Positions 26,249 through 35,075 of a stretch of DNA of 64,000 nt are shown here, one piece after another. The stretch is from Telluria mixta (lineage in GTDB: Bacteria > Pseudomonadota > Gammaproteobacteria > Burkholderiales > Burkholderiaceae_D). The first letter of the stretch is position 1. The number at the start of each line of letters is the position of its first letter. The stretch lies in NCBI RefSeq assembly GCF_029223865.1, contig NZ_CP119520.1, positions 5,580,001 through 5,644,000 of the forward strand, read 5' to 3'. The position numbers and the translations under genes are program-made. The notes under the pieces were generated by a model, which did no database searches, was not told the DNA's origin, and was given only the letters and a program-made list of their open reading frames with translations.

Positions 26249-29110
26249 ATGAAATCACTCGTCGTCGCCGCGACGCTGACGCTCGCGGCCGCGCACCCGG
26301 CATGGGCGCTGGGCGAGCGCCCCTTCGTCACGTTCGAAGCCGGCAAGGATGCCGTCGTGCTCGCGCGATCCGGCCAGGCCGCGCGCATCGTCGTGGATCC
26401 GAACGAATTCAAGGGCGTGCGCCGCGCGGCGGCCGACCTGCAGGCGGACATCGAGCGCGTGTCCGGCACGCGGCCCGCGCTGCTGGCGTCCGCGGGCGCC
26501 GTGGCGAAGGGATCGGACGTCGTCATCGTCGGCACGCTCGGCAAGAGTGCACTGATCGACCGTCTCGCGCGCGAGAACAGGATCGACGCGAAGGCCGTAC
26601 GCGGCAAGTGGGAAGGGTATCTCGTGCAGACGGTGCGCAATCCGCTGCCGGGCGTCGCCCGCGCGCTCGTCGTCGCGGGCAGCGACCGGCGCGGCACGAT
26701 CTTCGGGCTGTACACGGTGTCCGAACAGATCGGCGTCTCGCCCTGGAACTGGTGGGCCGACGTGGCGCCGCCGAAGCACGACGTGCTCGCTGTGGCGGCC
26801 GGCACGCGCGTGGCCGACGCGCCGGTCGTGCGCTACCGCGGCATCTTCCTGAACGACGAGGCGCCGGCGCTGTCCGGCTGGGCCAAGGAAAAATTCGGCG
26901 GCTTCAACCACAAGTTCTACGGCAAACTGTTCGAGCTGATCCTGCGCATGCGCGGCAACTACCTGTGGCCGGCGATGTGGGGCAATGCGTTCTACGACGA
27001 CGATCCCGAGAACGGCCCGCTGGCCGACGAGATGGGCATCGTGATGGGCACGTCGCACCACGAACCGCTGATGCGCGCACACGCGGAGTGGAAAAAATAC
27101 GGCAAGGGGCCGTGGGACTACAACCGCAACGAACAGGTGCTGCGCGAATTCTGGCAGCAGGGCCTGGACCGATCGAAGGACTACGACAAGGTCATCACGC
27201 TGGGCATGCGCGGCGACGGCGACGAGCCGATGTCGGAGGAGTCGAACGTCGCGCTGCTGGAGCGCATCGTGGCCGACCAGCGCGCGATGATCGCAAAGAC
27301 GACCGGGAAACCGCTGCCGCAGGTGCCGCAGGTCTGGGCCCTGTACAAGGAAGTGCAGGAGTATTACGAGAAGGGCATGCGCGTGCCGGACGACGTCACG
27401 CTGCTCTGGTGCGACGACAACTGGGGCAATATCCGCCGCCTGCCGACTGCGGAGGAACGCAAGCGCAGCGGCGGCGCCGGCATCTACTACCACTTCGATT
27501 ACGTCGGTGGCCCGCGCTCGTACAAGTGGATCAACGTGACGCCGCTGCCGAAGGTGTGGGAACAGATGCACCTGGCGTGGCGCCTCGGCGCGGACCGGCT
27601 GTGGGTCGTGAACGTGGGCGACCTCAAGCCGATGGAAGTGCCGACCGAATTCTTCCTCACCTACGCCTGGAACCCGGCCGCGTGGCCGGCGTCGCGCCTG
27701 CCGGATTACCTGAAGCTGTGGGCGGCGCGCGAATTCGGCGCCGACAACGCCGCGGAAATCGCCGACATCGTGGAGACGTACGCCCGCTACAACGGCCGCC
27801 GCCGGCCGGAGCAGCTGGAGCCGGGCACGTACAGCGCGACGAATTACCGCGAGTCCGAGCGCATCGTCGCCGACTGGCGCGACCTGGCCGCGCGCGTGGA
27901 GCGCGTGAAAGCGAAGCTGGCGCCGGCGCAGCGCGACGCTTTCTTCCAGCTCGTCGAGCATCCCGTGCGCGCGTCCGGCACGCTGGGCGAGCTGTATGCG
28001 ACGGTGCAGGCGAACCGCCTCCATGCGCAACAGGGGCGCGCGGACACGAACGATCTCGCGGCCCGCGCACGCGACCTGTTCGCGCAGGACGCCGCGATCT
28101 CGCGCGAGTACCACTCGATCAATGGCGGCAAGTGGAACCACATGATGGCGCAGACGCACATCGGCTACACGAGCTGGCGCGACCCCGCCACGAACATCAT
28201 GCCCGACGTGCGCGAGATCGCGGTGCCGGGTGCGGGTGCGCTGGGCGTGGCGGTGGAGGGCAGCGAGGCCGCGTGGCCCGCTGCAAAGGATCTGAGCCTG
28301 CCGGCGTTCGAACCGTTCGACAAATCGAACCGCTATATCGAGGTGTTCGACCGCGGCGCCGCACCGGTGGCGTGGACCGCGCGCGCCGACCAGCCGTGGA
28401 TCGTGCTGGGCGAATCGTCCGGCACGACGGACAAGTCGACGCGGATCGTCGTCGACGTGCGCTGGGACCAGGTGCCGGCGGGCGCCACGTCCGGCCGGGT
28501 GCTGGTCAGCGGCCCGGATGGCCGGCAGGCTGCCGTCGCCGTCCCGCTGCGCCATGCCGACCAGCGCGGCGCGCGGCTTGCCGGCTTCGTCGAGACCGGC
28601 GGCACGGTGGCCATCGAGGCGGAGCACTACAGCCGTGCGCTGGCGCCGACCGGCCGCGAGTGGCTGCGCGTGCCGGGCCTGGGCCGCACGCTGTCCGGCA
28701 TGACGACGCTGCCGGTGGACGCGCCCGCGCTGGCGCCTGCGGACGGCATGTGGCTGGAGTACGACGTGTATTTGTTCGAGCCGGGCAAGGTGAACGTGCA
28801 GGCGACGCTGGCGCCCACGTTAAAATTCCGGCCGGGGCCGGGCTTCCGCTATGCCGTCTCCATCGACGACGAGGCGCCGCGCATCGTCGATGTGCATGCG
28901 GACGACTCGCCGAGGCACTGGGAAAAGATCGTCACGGACGGCGTCGCGCAATTCACGACGGCGCACGAGGTGAAGGCGCCGGGACGGCACACCTTGAAGT
29001 TCTGGGCGCTGGATCCGGGCCTCGTGCTGCAGCGCGTCGTGATCGATGCGGGCGGTCTGAAGCCGAGCTATCTCGGCCCGCAGGAGAGCCCGCTGGTCAA
29101 GGCAGATTAA
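26249..29110 (+). CDS. GH115 xylan alpha-1,2-glucuronidase
   Basis: Secreted enzyme of 953 residues (signal MKSLVVAATLTLAAAHPAWA) that removes (4-O-methyl)glucuronic acid from internal xylose units of glucuronoxylan. GH115 landmarks are clear: SPWNWWADVAPPK (about 167), YRGIFLNDEAPALSGWAKEKFGGF (about 197), MRGNYLWPAMWGNAFYDDDPENG (about 235), TSHHEPLMRAHAEW and VTLLWCDDNWGNIRRLP (about 388). The C-terminal third is a beta-rich region. It is cotranscribed with the SGNH esterase (30-bp gap, AGGAGA ribosome site). It complements the GH67 enzyme at 36248, which acts on terminal residues of oligosaccharides. The 3' end overlaps the convergent small gene by 4 bp. Confidence 0.93.
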   Translation: MKSLVVAATLTLAAAHPAWALGERPFVTFEAGKDAVVLARSGQAARIVVDPNEFKGVRRAAADLQADIERVSGTRPALLASAGAVAKGSDVVIVGTLGKSALIDRLARENRIDAKAVRGKWEGYLVQTVRNPLPGVARALVVAGSDRRGTIFGLYTVSEQIGVSPWNWWADVAPPKHDVLAVAAGTRVADAPVVRYRGIFLNDEAPALSGWAKEKFGGFNHKFYGKLFELILRMRGNYLWPAMWGNAFYDDDPENGPLADEMGIVMGTSHHEPLMRAHAEWKKYGKGPWDYNRNEQVLREFWQQGLDRSKDYDKVITLGMRGDGDEPMSEESNVALLERIVADQRAMIAKTTGKPLPQVPQVWALYKEVQEYYEKGMRVPDDVTLLWCDDNWGNIRRLPTAEERKRSGGAGIYYHFDYVGGPRSYKWINVTPLPKVWEQMHLAWRLGADRLWVVNVGDLKPMEVPTEFFLTYAWNPAAWPASRLPDYLKLWAAREFGADNAAEIADIVETYARYNGRRRPEQLEPGTYSATNYRESERIVADWRDLAARVERVKAKLAPAQRDAFFQLVEHPVRASGTLGELYATVQANRLHAQQGRADTNDLAARARDLFAQDAAISREYHSINGGKWNHMMAQTHIGYTSWRDPATNIMPDVREIAVPGAGALGVAVEGSEAAWPAAKDLSLPAFEPFDKSNRYIEVFDRGAAPVAWTARADQPWIVLGESSGTTDKSTRIVVDVRWDQVPAGATSGRVLVSGPDGRQAAVAVPLRHADQRGARLAGFVETGGTVAIEAEHYSRALAPTGREWLRVPGLGRTLSGMTTLPVDAPALAPADGMWLEYDVYLFEPGKVNVQATLAPTLKFRPGPGFRYAVSIDDEAPRIVDVHADDSPRHWEKIVTDGVAQFTTAHEVKAPGRHTLKFWALDPGLVLQRVVIDAGGLKPSYLGPQESPLVKAD

Positions 29111-29508
29111 TCGGAATGGGCGACGCGCAGCCCGCCCTTGCGGTCGGGCAGCCATACTTCGGCGAGGTCGGAACTGACGTCGAAGAAGCCCAGTTCGTGC
29201 TTCGCCGCGAGCCGGTGCACGGCTTCCCAGGCGGCGTCGATCCGGTCCCAGTCGAGGAACGACATATAGAGGAGTGTCCGGCCGATGGTGTAATCGGTGC
29301 CGGTTTCGGGCTCGTCCGCATCCGCCGGTGCCGGCGGGAATTCGGCAGCCAGTGCCGCGTAAAAGGCTTGCAGCGCGGGCGTGGCCACGCCCGGGTCGTC
29401 GTAGCCATGGTCCTCGTTCCACGCCGTCTGTTCCTCGTACCAGTCGAGGAAGGCGGGGCGCTTGGCCGGGGCGGCGTCGGGGGCGAATACCATCAGGTCG
29501 AAACTCAT
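29107..29508 (-). CDS. Acidic protein of unknown function, 133 residues
   Basis: A soluble, acidic protein with no signal or membrane segment: MSFDLMVFAPDAAPAKRPAF opens it, then FLDWYEEQTAWNEDHGYDDP and DYTIGRTLLYMSFLDWDRID; it ends KGGLRVAHSD. Codon bias is normal, and I have the impression that the opening (FDLMVF.P, LDWY..QT.W) belongs to a widespread uncharacterised family, but I cannot name a domain. It lies between GH115 and the second S51 gene, convergent with the former. No function can be proposed. Confidence 0.75.
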   Translation of the reverse strand: MSFDLMVFAPDAAPAKRPAFLDWYEEQTAWNEDHGYDDPGVATPALQAFYAALAAEFPPAPADADEPETGTDYTIGRTLLYMSFLDWDRIDAAWEAVHRLAAKHELGFFDVSSDLAEVWLPDRKGGLRVAHSD

Positions 29509-29702
29509 CGTGCGGCTCTCTCGGGGCGGATTTCTCGGGGCACTTCTGCGGTCAGGCATGACGATACACGCCGCCCGCGTGTGGTGCAAATGCCGAAAAA
29601 CCGGCAATCCATGCGCGCGGCTGGTTCCGGCGGTGCAAAAAAGATAATATGCTGAGCCTGCCATAGCCTGCCGTCCCGAACCCATCGCCCATTGGAGCCC
29701 AC

Positions 29703-30980
29703 ATGACTTCTACGCTGAAATCCAAGGCCGCTCGCGCCTTGCTCGCCATCGCTCCGCTGCTCGCCGCCGAGGCGGCGCACGCCGGTCCCAGGTACACGTA
29801 CAGCTACGTGGGCAATCCGACCACGCCCGTGCGCGCGAAACCGGTGTCGTGCTGGGAGACGGTCTGCACGCCCTCCGTCGTGCTGATGGGCGGCGGCTAT
29901 GACGTGGCCGAGGCGTTCCGCTGGATGATCGCGCAGGCCGGCATCACGAAGGCCACCGGCGGCCGCTTCGTCATCCTGCGCGCAACGGGCGGCGATGCGT
30001 ACAACCCGTACGTTTACAGCCGTCTCGGTACCGTCGATACCACGACGTCGCGCAATTACGAGATGGTCGGCGGCCTCGATCTGGGCGTGACCTCCGTCGA
30101 GACGCTCGTGGTCCCGAGCCGCACCGCGGCGGCGGATCCGTTCGTGCTGGACGTGGTCTCGAAAGCGAGCGCCATCTTCATCGCCGGCGGCGACCAGGCC
30201 GATTACTACCAGTACTGGCAAAGCACGCCGCTGGCCGCCGCACTGCAGCGCGCCGTCAACGCGGGCGTCCCGATCGGCGGCACGAGCGCGGGGAATGCGA
30301 TGCTGGGCCAGTATGCGTTCGTCGCGCTGAACGACACCGTCACGTCGGACGAGGCGCTGGCCAATCCGTTCAACCGCTACATGACGATCGATCCGCTCAA
30401 CACGTCGTCCGGCAAGTTCGTCCAGACCGGCAGCTTCATCAGCATCCCGGGCCTGGAAAAGACGATCACGGACGACCATTTCAATACGCGCGACCGCCTG
30501 GGCCGCCTGATCGGTTTCGTATCCCGCATCGGCAACGGCTGTCCCGGCGGCGTCGAACAGTTCGACCAGGTGCTGGGCGTCGGCGTCGACGAGGAGACGG
30601 CCGTGCTGGTGTCCGGCGCGCGCGGCAGCGTCAAGGCGCAACTGGTCGCCAACCCGTACAACCCGGAAAACACGACGGCACCGTACGCGCCGCAGAACTC
30701 CGCCTACTTCACGAAGCTCGCGCGCACGCCGGCGCAGTGCGCCGCGAAGAAGACGCTGGACATCAACAGCGGCGTGCAGGTCTACCGCCTGAGCGCGCAG
30801 GTGGCGCAGCCGTCGCCGTATCCGTCGGCGCCGCAGTACAGCTTCAAGACCAATGCGACGTTCAACCTGTCCAGCTGGACCCAGCAGACACCGACGACCT
30901 ACGCGGACGGCTCGTCGCTGAACGGCCCGTTCGTGTTCGGCACGGCGGGCGGCGCGATCCTGGGCAACCAGGTCCGCTGA
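29703..30980 (+). CDS. Secreted S51-family (cyanophycinase-like) peptidase
   Basis: A 425-residue protein with a signal peptide (MTSTLKSKAARALLAIAPLL, cleavage likely after AAHA). The S51 core is present: VVLMGGGYDVAEAFRWMI, IFIAGGDQADYYQYWQ and the nucleophile motif VPIGGTSAGNAMLGQY (Ser about 196), then DDHFNTRDRLGRL and LGVGVDEETAVLV. It is a distant relative of the protein at 17300 but not a recent duplicate. The C-terminus has a Ser/Thr/Asn-rich segment. The substrate is presumably a peptide, possibly cyanophycin-like. The arfB-like gene follows by 6 bp. Confidence 0.85.
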   Translation: MTSTLKSKAARALLAIAPLLAAEAAHAGPRYTYSYVGNPTTPVRAKPVSCWETVCTPSVVLMGGGYDVAEAFRWMIAQAGITKATGGRFVILRATGGDAYNPYVYSRLGTVDTTTSRNYEMVGGLDLGVTSVETLVVPSRTAAADPFVLDVVSKASAIFIAGGDQADYYQYWQSTPLAAALQRAVNAGVPIGGTSAGNAMLGQYAFVALNDTVTSDEALANPFNRYMTIDPLNTSSGKFVQTGSFISIPGLEKTITDDHFNTRDRLGRLIGFVSRIGNGCPGGVEQFDQVLGVGVDEETAVLVSGARGSVKAQLVANPYNPENTTAPYAPQNSAYFTKLARTPAQCAAKKTLDINSGVQVYRLSAQVAQPSPYPSAPQYSFKTNATFNLSSWTQQTPTTYADGSSLNGPFVFGTAGGAILGNQVR

Positions 30981-30986
30981 CCGCGC

Positions 30987-31391
30987 ATGCGTCCGCCCGT
31001 CGCCATCGATCCGGACGAGGTCGAGTTCAGCGCGATCCGTGCGCAGGGCCCGGGCGGGCAGAACGTGAACAAGGTGTCGAACGCCGTGCAGGCGCGCTTC
31101 GACATCGGCGCGTCCTCGCTGCCGGCGGACGTGAAGGAGCGCCTGCGCGCGCTGCCCGACACGCGCATCACGCGCGACGGCGTCGTCGTGATCAAGGCGC
31201 AGTCCGCGCGCAGCCTGGAGCGCAACCGCGCGGAGGCGCTGGCGCGGCTGCAGGCGCTCGTCGATGCGGCCGCCGCCGTGCCGCTCGTGCGCCGGCCCAC
31301 GCGTCCCACGCTGGGCTCGCAGCGACGCAGGCTCGAATCCAAGGCCGGCCGCGGGCAGGTAAAAGCCTTGCGCGGCAAGGTCCGCGAATAA
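30987..31391 (+). CDS. arfB: Alternative ribosome-rescue factor ArfB (peptidyl-tRNA hydrolase)
   Basis: A 134-residue RF1-like factor that releases nascent chains from stalled ribosomes. The catalytic GGQ is in SAIRAQGPGGQNVNKVSNAVQ-type context (about residue 24-26). A C-terminal basic tail (SQRRRLESKAGRGQVKALRGK) is needed in ArfB to enter the empty mRNA channel. Length matches E. coli ArfB (YaeJ, 140). It begins 6 bp after the S51 gene, so it is probably cotranscribed although functionally unrelated. Confidence 0.94.
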   Translation: MRPPVAIDPDEVEFSAIRAQGPGGQNVNKVSNAVQARFDIGASSLPADVKERLRALPDTRITRDGVVVIKAQSARSLERNRAEALARLQALVDAAAAVPLVRRPTRPTLGSQRRRLESKAGRGQVKALRGKVRE

Positions 31392-31609
31392 GCCAGCCAT
31401 ATCGAAATCCGCATTTGCCATACGAAGTTGGCATGTCTCCCGTGATAGCGGTTAACAATCAGTGTTAGCACGATTGACGCTGCACATGGCCGTCTCTACG
31501 ATGAAATCGGTTACATAAAAATAAGAATGCGGCAACAAGGCCCCGGATGCCGTATGCGGATACGGCGGTTGCGGTCCGCTTCAAGTGGGGCGAACATCAA
31601 GGAGACTAT

Positions 31610-32335
31610 ATGAAGCACGCACTTTGCATCACGGCAGTGGCATTGGCAGCGGCTCTCGTCGCCCCGGCACAGGCGGCAACCTGGTCGACCACCGCGCAGT
31701 ACGGGTCGACCACGATGGGCGCGTACACCTTCAATAACGACATCTGGGGGCAGGGCGCCGGGCCGCAGACCCTGTGGGTCAACTCGCCGACCGACTGGGG
31801 CGTGTGGTCGAACCAGCCGAACACCGGCGGCATCAAGTCCTACCCGCACATCAGCTTCTACGTCGGCAAGTCGCTGAGCGCGCTGTCGCGCGTGACGTCC
31901 GTCGTGTCGGCCACGACGCCGGCCGGCGGCGCCTGGGAATCCACGTACGACATCTGGGACTCGAACCACGCCAACGAGATCATGCTGTGGCTGAACTACA
32001 CGGGCACGTCGGCCGGCTGCGGCAACGTCAAGCCGGTCTCGTACAACTGGACGGCCACCGGCTGCGCGATCCCTGTGTACACGAACGTGAACGTCGGCGG
32101 CGCGACGTGGAATGTCTATCGCGGCAATAACGGCGGCAACATGGTGTATTCGTTCCTGCGCACGACGAAGACGAACAACACGACCGTCGACATCCTGGCC
32201 ATCATGCGCTATCTGCAGAACCTCGGCTGGATCGGCAACGTGACGCTGGGCGACGTCCAGTACGGGTTCGAGATCACGTCGTCGTCGGGCGGCATGGATT
32301 TCGGCGCCCGCAACTTCTCGGTCACCGCCTATTGA
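31610..32335 (+). CDS. GH12 endoglucanase/xyloglucanase
   Basis: Secreted 241-residue beta-jelly-roll enzyme (signal MKHALCITAVALAAALVAPAQA, ribosome site AAGGAGACTAT). GH12 motifs are present in order: YTFNNDIWG (about 41), SYPHISFYVGKSL, WESTYDIWDS, the nucleophile Glu in NEIMLWLNY (about 124), and the acid/base Glu in YGFEITSSSGGMDF (about 223). GH12 enzymes cleave beta-1,4-glucan or xyloglucan backbones; the xyloglucan locus at 54-61 kb makes xyloglucan plausible. The upstream 217-bp gap includes TGATAGCGG and TGTTAGCACG, which resemble degenerate operators but are too poor to call. The 3' end overlaps the convergent cyclase gene by 14 bp. Confidence 0.9.
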   Translation: MKHALCITAVALAAALVAPAQAATWSTTAQYGSTTMGAYTFNNDIWGQGAGPQTLWVNSPTDWGVWSNQPNTGGIKSYPHISFYVGKSLSALSRVTSVVSATTPAGGAWESTYDIWDSNHANEIMLWLNYTGTSAGCGNVKPVSYNWTATGCAIPVYTNVNVGGATWNVYRGNNGGNMVYSFLRTTKTNNTTVDILAIMRYLQNLGWIGNVTLGDVQYGFEITSSSGGMDFGARNFSVTAY

Positions 32336-33542
32336 CCAGTCCCGCGCGGCGCGGTCTTTCGCGACCCGGTCCCGCCGCGTCGTTGGCGCAGGCGCAGCGC
32401 GCGTGGACGCGGTCGCGTCCACCGCGCTTGGCGTCGTACATCAGCTTGTCGGCAATGGCGATAAGGTCGCGCAGCACGTGATGCCCGCCATCGGCCGCGG
32501 GGTCGGCGCAGGCGACGCCGAAGCTCGCGGTCGTGCGCACGTGCTCCGTGCCGTCGTCGGTCAGGACGCTCGTGTCGGCGAAACGCGTGCGCAGCCGTTC
32601 GGCCAGGTGGATGCCGCCTTCCAGGTCCGTGCCGGGCAGGATCGCGAGGAATTCCTCGCCCCCGTAGCGGACCACGCTGTCGACACCGTCGCGCGTCATG
32701 CGCCGCAACAGGTCCGCGAAGCTGCGCAGCACGGCATCGCCGCTGGCGTGGCCGTAGGTATCGTTGATGCGCTTGAAGTGATCGATGTCGCACAGGACCA
32801 CCGTCACCAGCCCGCCATGCTCCGCCGCGCGCACCTGGCCTGGGCGCATCAGGGTCTCGTGCAGGTAGCGCCGGTTGAAGCAGCCGGTGAGGTGGTCGCG
32901 CGCCGCCGTGTGCTGGAGCTGCACGCGTGCCTGGTACTCCTCGCGCGACACCTGGTTGAAGCGCCGCGCCGCGAGCGCGCCGAACGCGTTCGCCAGCACC
33001 AGCAGCATGACCATCGTGACGTCGTCGGCGGCCGTCAGCCGGCCGTACGTCACGGTCAGTGCAAGGAAGACGGCGGTCGCGCCCCATGCGAGCACAAGGG
33101 CGTTGGAAAAACTGTTGGGGATGAACAGGTAGATCACGATGAGCATGATCCCGAGCGACATCGCGTGCCAGTGGAACTCGTCGGGGCGCAGTACGGCAAT
33201 GAACATGAAGCATGCGAGCGCCACCACGTCCGCGACGCAGGCGGCGATGCGCGTCGCGTGGAGGCTCAGCGGCCTGTGGTAAGCGAGCCAGGCGCACGTG
33301 CCGGCCGTCGCGGCGACGACGGCACGCGCCGCGCACAGCTTCAGGTAGGTCGGACCATAGCCCAGCGCGGCCAGGTCCGAGATCGAGAACGCCACGTAGA
33401 ACAGCGTGCAGAACACGAGCGTGTAGCCCAGCAGGGCCCGCGTCTGCGGCAGCTGGTGGACGAGGAACGCGGTTTCGTCTGCGGGCAGCGCAAACTCGCC
33501 GGTGAGCGGGTGTATTCTCATGCGGTCGATGGACGGGAACAT
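32322..33542 (-). CDS. Membrane-bound diguanylate cyclase (GGDEF)
   Basis: A 406-residue protein with about six membrane helices (about 30-205, e.g. LLGYTLVFCTLFYVAFSIS and MSLGIMLIVIYLFIPNSF) and a C-terminal GGDEF domain (about 220-385). The active-site motif is GGEEF (RYGGEEFLAIL) and CDIDHFKRINDTYGHASGD is intact, so c-di-GMP synthesis is expected. The product-inhibition site RxxD is absent: the aligned bases encode DGVD. The start is uncertain between 33542 and 33521; neither has a ribosome site. It sits between glycoside hydrolase genes but has no visible link to them. Confidence 0.9.
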   Translation of the reverse strand: MFPSIDRMRIHPLTGEFALPADETAFLVHQLPQTRALLGYTLVFCTLFYVAFSISDLAALGYGPTYLKLCAARAVVAATAGTCAWLAYHRPLSLHATRIAACVADVVALACFMFIAVLRPDEFHWHAMSLGIMLIVIYLFIPNSFSNALVLAWGATAVFLALTVTYGRLTAADDVTMVMLLVLANAFGALAARRFNQVSREEYQARVQLQHTAARDHLTGCFNRRYLHETLMRPGQVRAAEHGGLVTVVLCDIDHFKRINDTYGHASGDAVLRSFADLLRRMTRDGVDSVVRYGGEEFLAILPGTDLEGGIHLAERLRTRFADTSVLTDDGTEHVRTTASFGVACADPAADGGHHVLRDLIAIADKLMYDAKRGGRDRVHARCACANDAAGPGRERPRRAGLVNRR

Positions 33543-33607
33543 AAAGGGCCGGCGCGAACCGGACCATTATGTTCCAAAATCTGGATCGACGCTATTCTTT
33601 GTCGCGG

Positions 33608-34972
33608 TCAGGCGGACAGGCCCAGTAACGTCGACGCGTGCGGTGCCAGCGTGATGCGCAGCGCGCCGCGGGCGGCCGGCTGGTCGCGCCGTGCCCACAG
33701 GTCGCGCACGGCGACGCTGCGGTTGCCCAGGTCCAGGCGCGACAGGTCGAACACGGTTTCCGTGGGCGCGTCGGACGTATTGAACAGCGCCAGGTACTGC
33801 AGGTTGCGCTTGTCGGCGGAACGCGCGCTCCAGATGCGCGTGCCGGCATCCGCGCGATGCGGACGGTTGTCGCGGCTGCGCTGGTTCACGGCCAGCACCT
33901 CGGGGTTCGTCAGCAGTGCGAGCGTCTTCGCGTCCAGGTGGCGCAGGTCGCCGCCCATGATCAGCGGCGAGCGGGCAATGCTCCACAGGGACATCAGTGT
34001 CTGCTGTTCGTCGGGCGTGAACTTGGTATCGCGCGCGCCGAGGGCGAGGCGGCCCAGCGGCAGCATGTCGGCGTCGGGCCACGAGTTCTCGCCCATGACG
34101 GGGTTCCAGTTTTCCAGGCGCTGGAACTGGTCGTTGAGCAGGCGCCATTCGTCCCAGAAGTCGTCCGAGATGCGCCACATCTGCGCATAGTGCGGCACGT
34201 GGTTGGCCCAGCGCAGGTCCATTTCGCCCGGCGACAGGCTCAGGACGATCGGACGGCCGCTGGCTGCGATGGCCTTGTGCGCGGCCTCGACTTCCGGCCA
34301 GTTCCGGTCGTACGGGCGCGACATGTCATCCATCTTGACGAAGTCGACGCCCCACGCCGCGTACTGCTTGAACACGGAATTGTAGTATTCCTGGGCGCCC
34401 GGCTTCTTCATGTCGACGCCGTACATGTCGCCGTTCCACTCGCAGATCGCCTTCGTGTCGGCGATGTCCTGTGCGCGCAGGTTCGTGCCGAGAATCGGTG
34501 TGTTCAGGCGCACGGCCTGGCGCGGGATGCCGCGCATGAGGTGGATGCCGAACTTCATGCCGCGCGCGTGGATCTGGTCGGCGAGCTTCTTGAAGCCCGC
34601 GCCGCCGGCCGCGGACGGGAAGCGGTTCGGCGCCGGCTGCAGGCGGCCGTACTGGTCCATCGTCAGCTCGGCGTCCTTGCGGTACTCGTAGCTGTTCGCG
34701 TTCGGCTCGTACCACTGGATGTCGACGGTGAAGACGTTGTACCCGAACGGCAGCAGTTTCGCGACCATGATGTCGGCGTTTTCCAGCGCCTGGGCTTCCG
34801 TGATGGTCGGGCCGAACGAGTTCCAGCTGTTCCAGCCCATCGGCGGCGTCGGGGCGAGGCCCGCGGCCGGCGAAGGCGACCTGGATTTTGCGGCGAAAGC
34901 GAGCGACGGGATGCCGGCGGCGGCAGCGGTGGCGAGTGAAGCGGTAAGGATGCGGCGGCGATTCGAGTCCAT
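33608..34972 (-). CDS. GH27 alpha-galactosidase
   Basis: Secreted 454-residue enzyme removing terminal alpha-galactose. The N-terminus has twin arginines (MDSNRRRILTASLATAAAAG), suggesting Tat export. GH27 landmarks: APTPPMGWNSWNSFG (about 41), the catalytic nucleophile Asp in WGVDFVKMDDMS (about 215), the acid/base Asp in MWRISDDFWDEW (about 272), and IARSPLIMGGDLRHL. The C-terminus is a beta-sandwich ending in LAPHASTLLGLSA. It follows the GH10 gene on the same strand after 103 bp containing a strong inverted repeat, so it may be a separate unit. The substrate could be galactose-bearing hemicellulose side chains. Confidence 0.93.
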   Translation of the reverse strand: MDSNRRRILTASLATAAAAGIPSLAFAAKSRSPSPAAGLAPTPPMGWNSWNSFGPTITEAQALENADIMVAKLLPFGYNVFTVDIQWYEPNANSYEYRKDAELTMDQYGRLQPAPNRFPSAAGGAGFKKLADQIHARGMKFGIHLMRGIPRQAVRLNTPILGTNLRAQDIADTKAICEWNGDMYGVDMKKPGAQEYYNSVFKQYAAWGVDFVKMDDMSRPYDRNWPEVEAAHKAIAASGRPIVLSLSPGEMDLRWANHVPHYAQMWRISDDFWDEWRLLNDQFQRLENWNPVMGENSWPDADMLPLGRLALGARDTKFTPDEQQTLMSLWSIARSPLIMGGDLRHLDAKTLALLTNPEVLAVNQRSRDNRPHRADAGTRIWSARSADKRNLQYLALFNTSDAPTETVFDLSRLDLGNRSVAVRDLWARRDQPAARGALRITLAPHASTLLGLSA

Positions 34973-35016
34973 GTGCGGGCAAAGAGTTGATGAGCGTCGC
35001 GCGAGTATAAGTACCG

Positions 35017-35055
35017 ATCGGTCGGCGCACCAATTACTTGTGCGCGCCGACCGAT
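35017..35055. terminator. Long inverted repeat between GH10 and GH27 genes
   Basis: ATCGGTCGGCGCAC (35017-35030) pairs with GTGCGCGCCGACCGAT (35040-35055), with one GC bulge and a 9-base loop. It lies 21 bp past the GH10 stop on the minus strand. No T-run follows in either direction. It may end the GH67-GH10 transcript, or stabilise its 3' end. Confidence 0.45.
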
Positions 35056-35075
35056 ACCCGAATCGATATCGCAGG

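Noticed and set aside
31440..31490. Operator-like TGATAGCGGTTAACA and TGTTAGCACG before GH12
   Set aside because: They need a gap or have several mismatches to the 14-bp palindrome; too weak to include among the operators.
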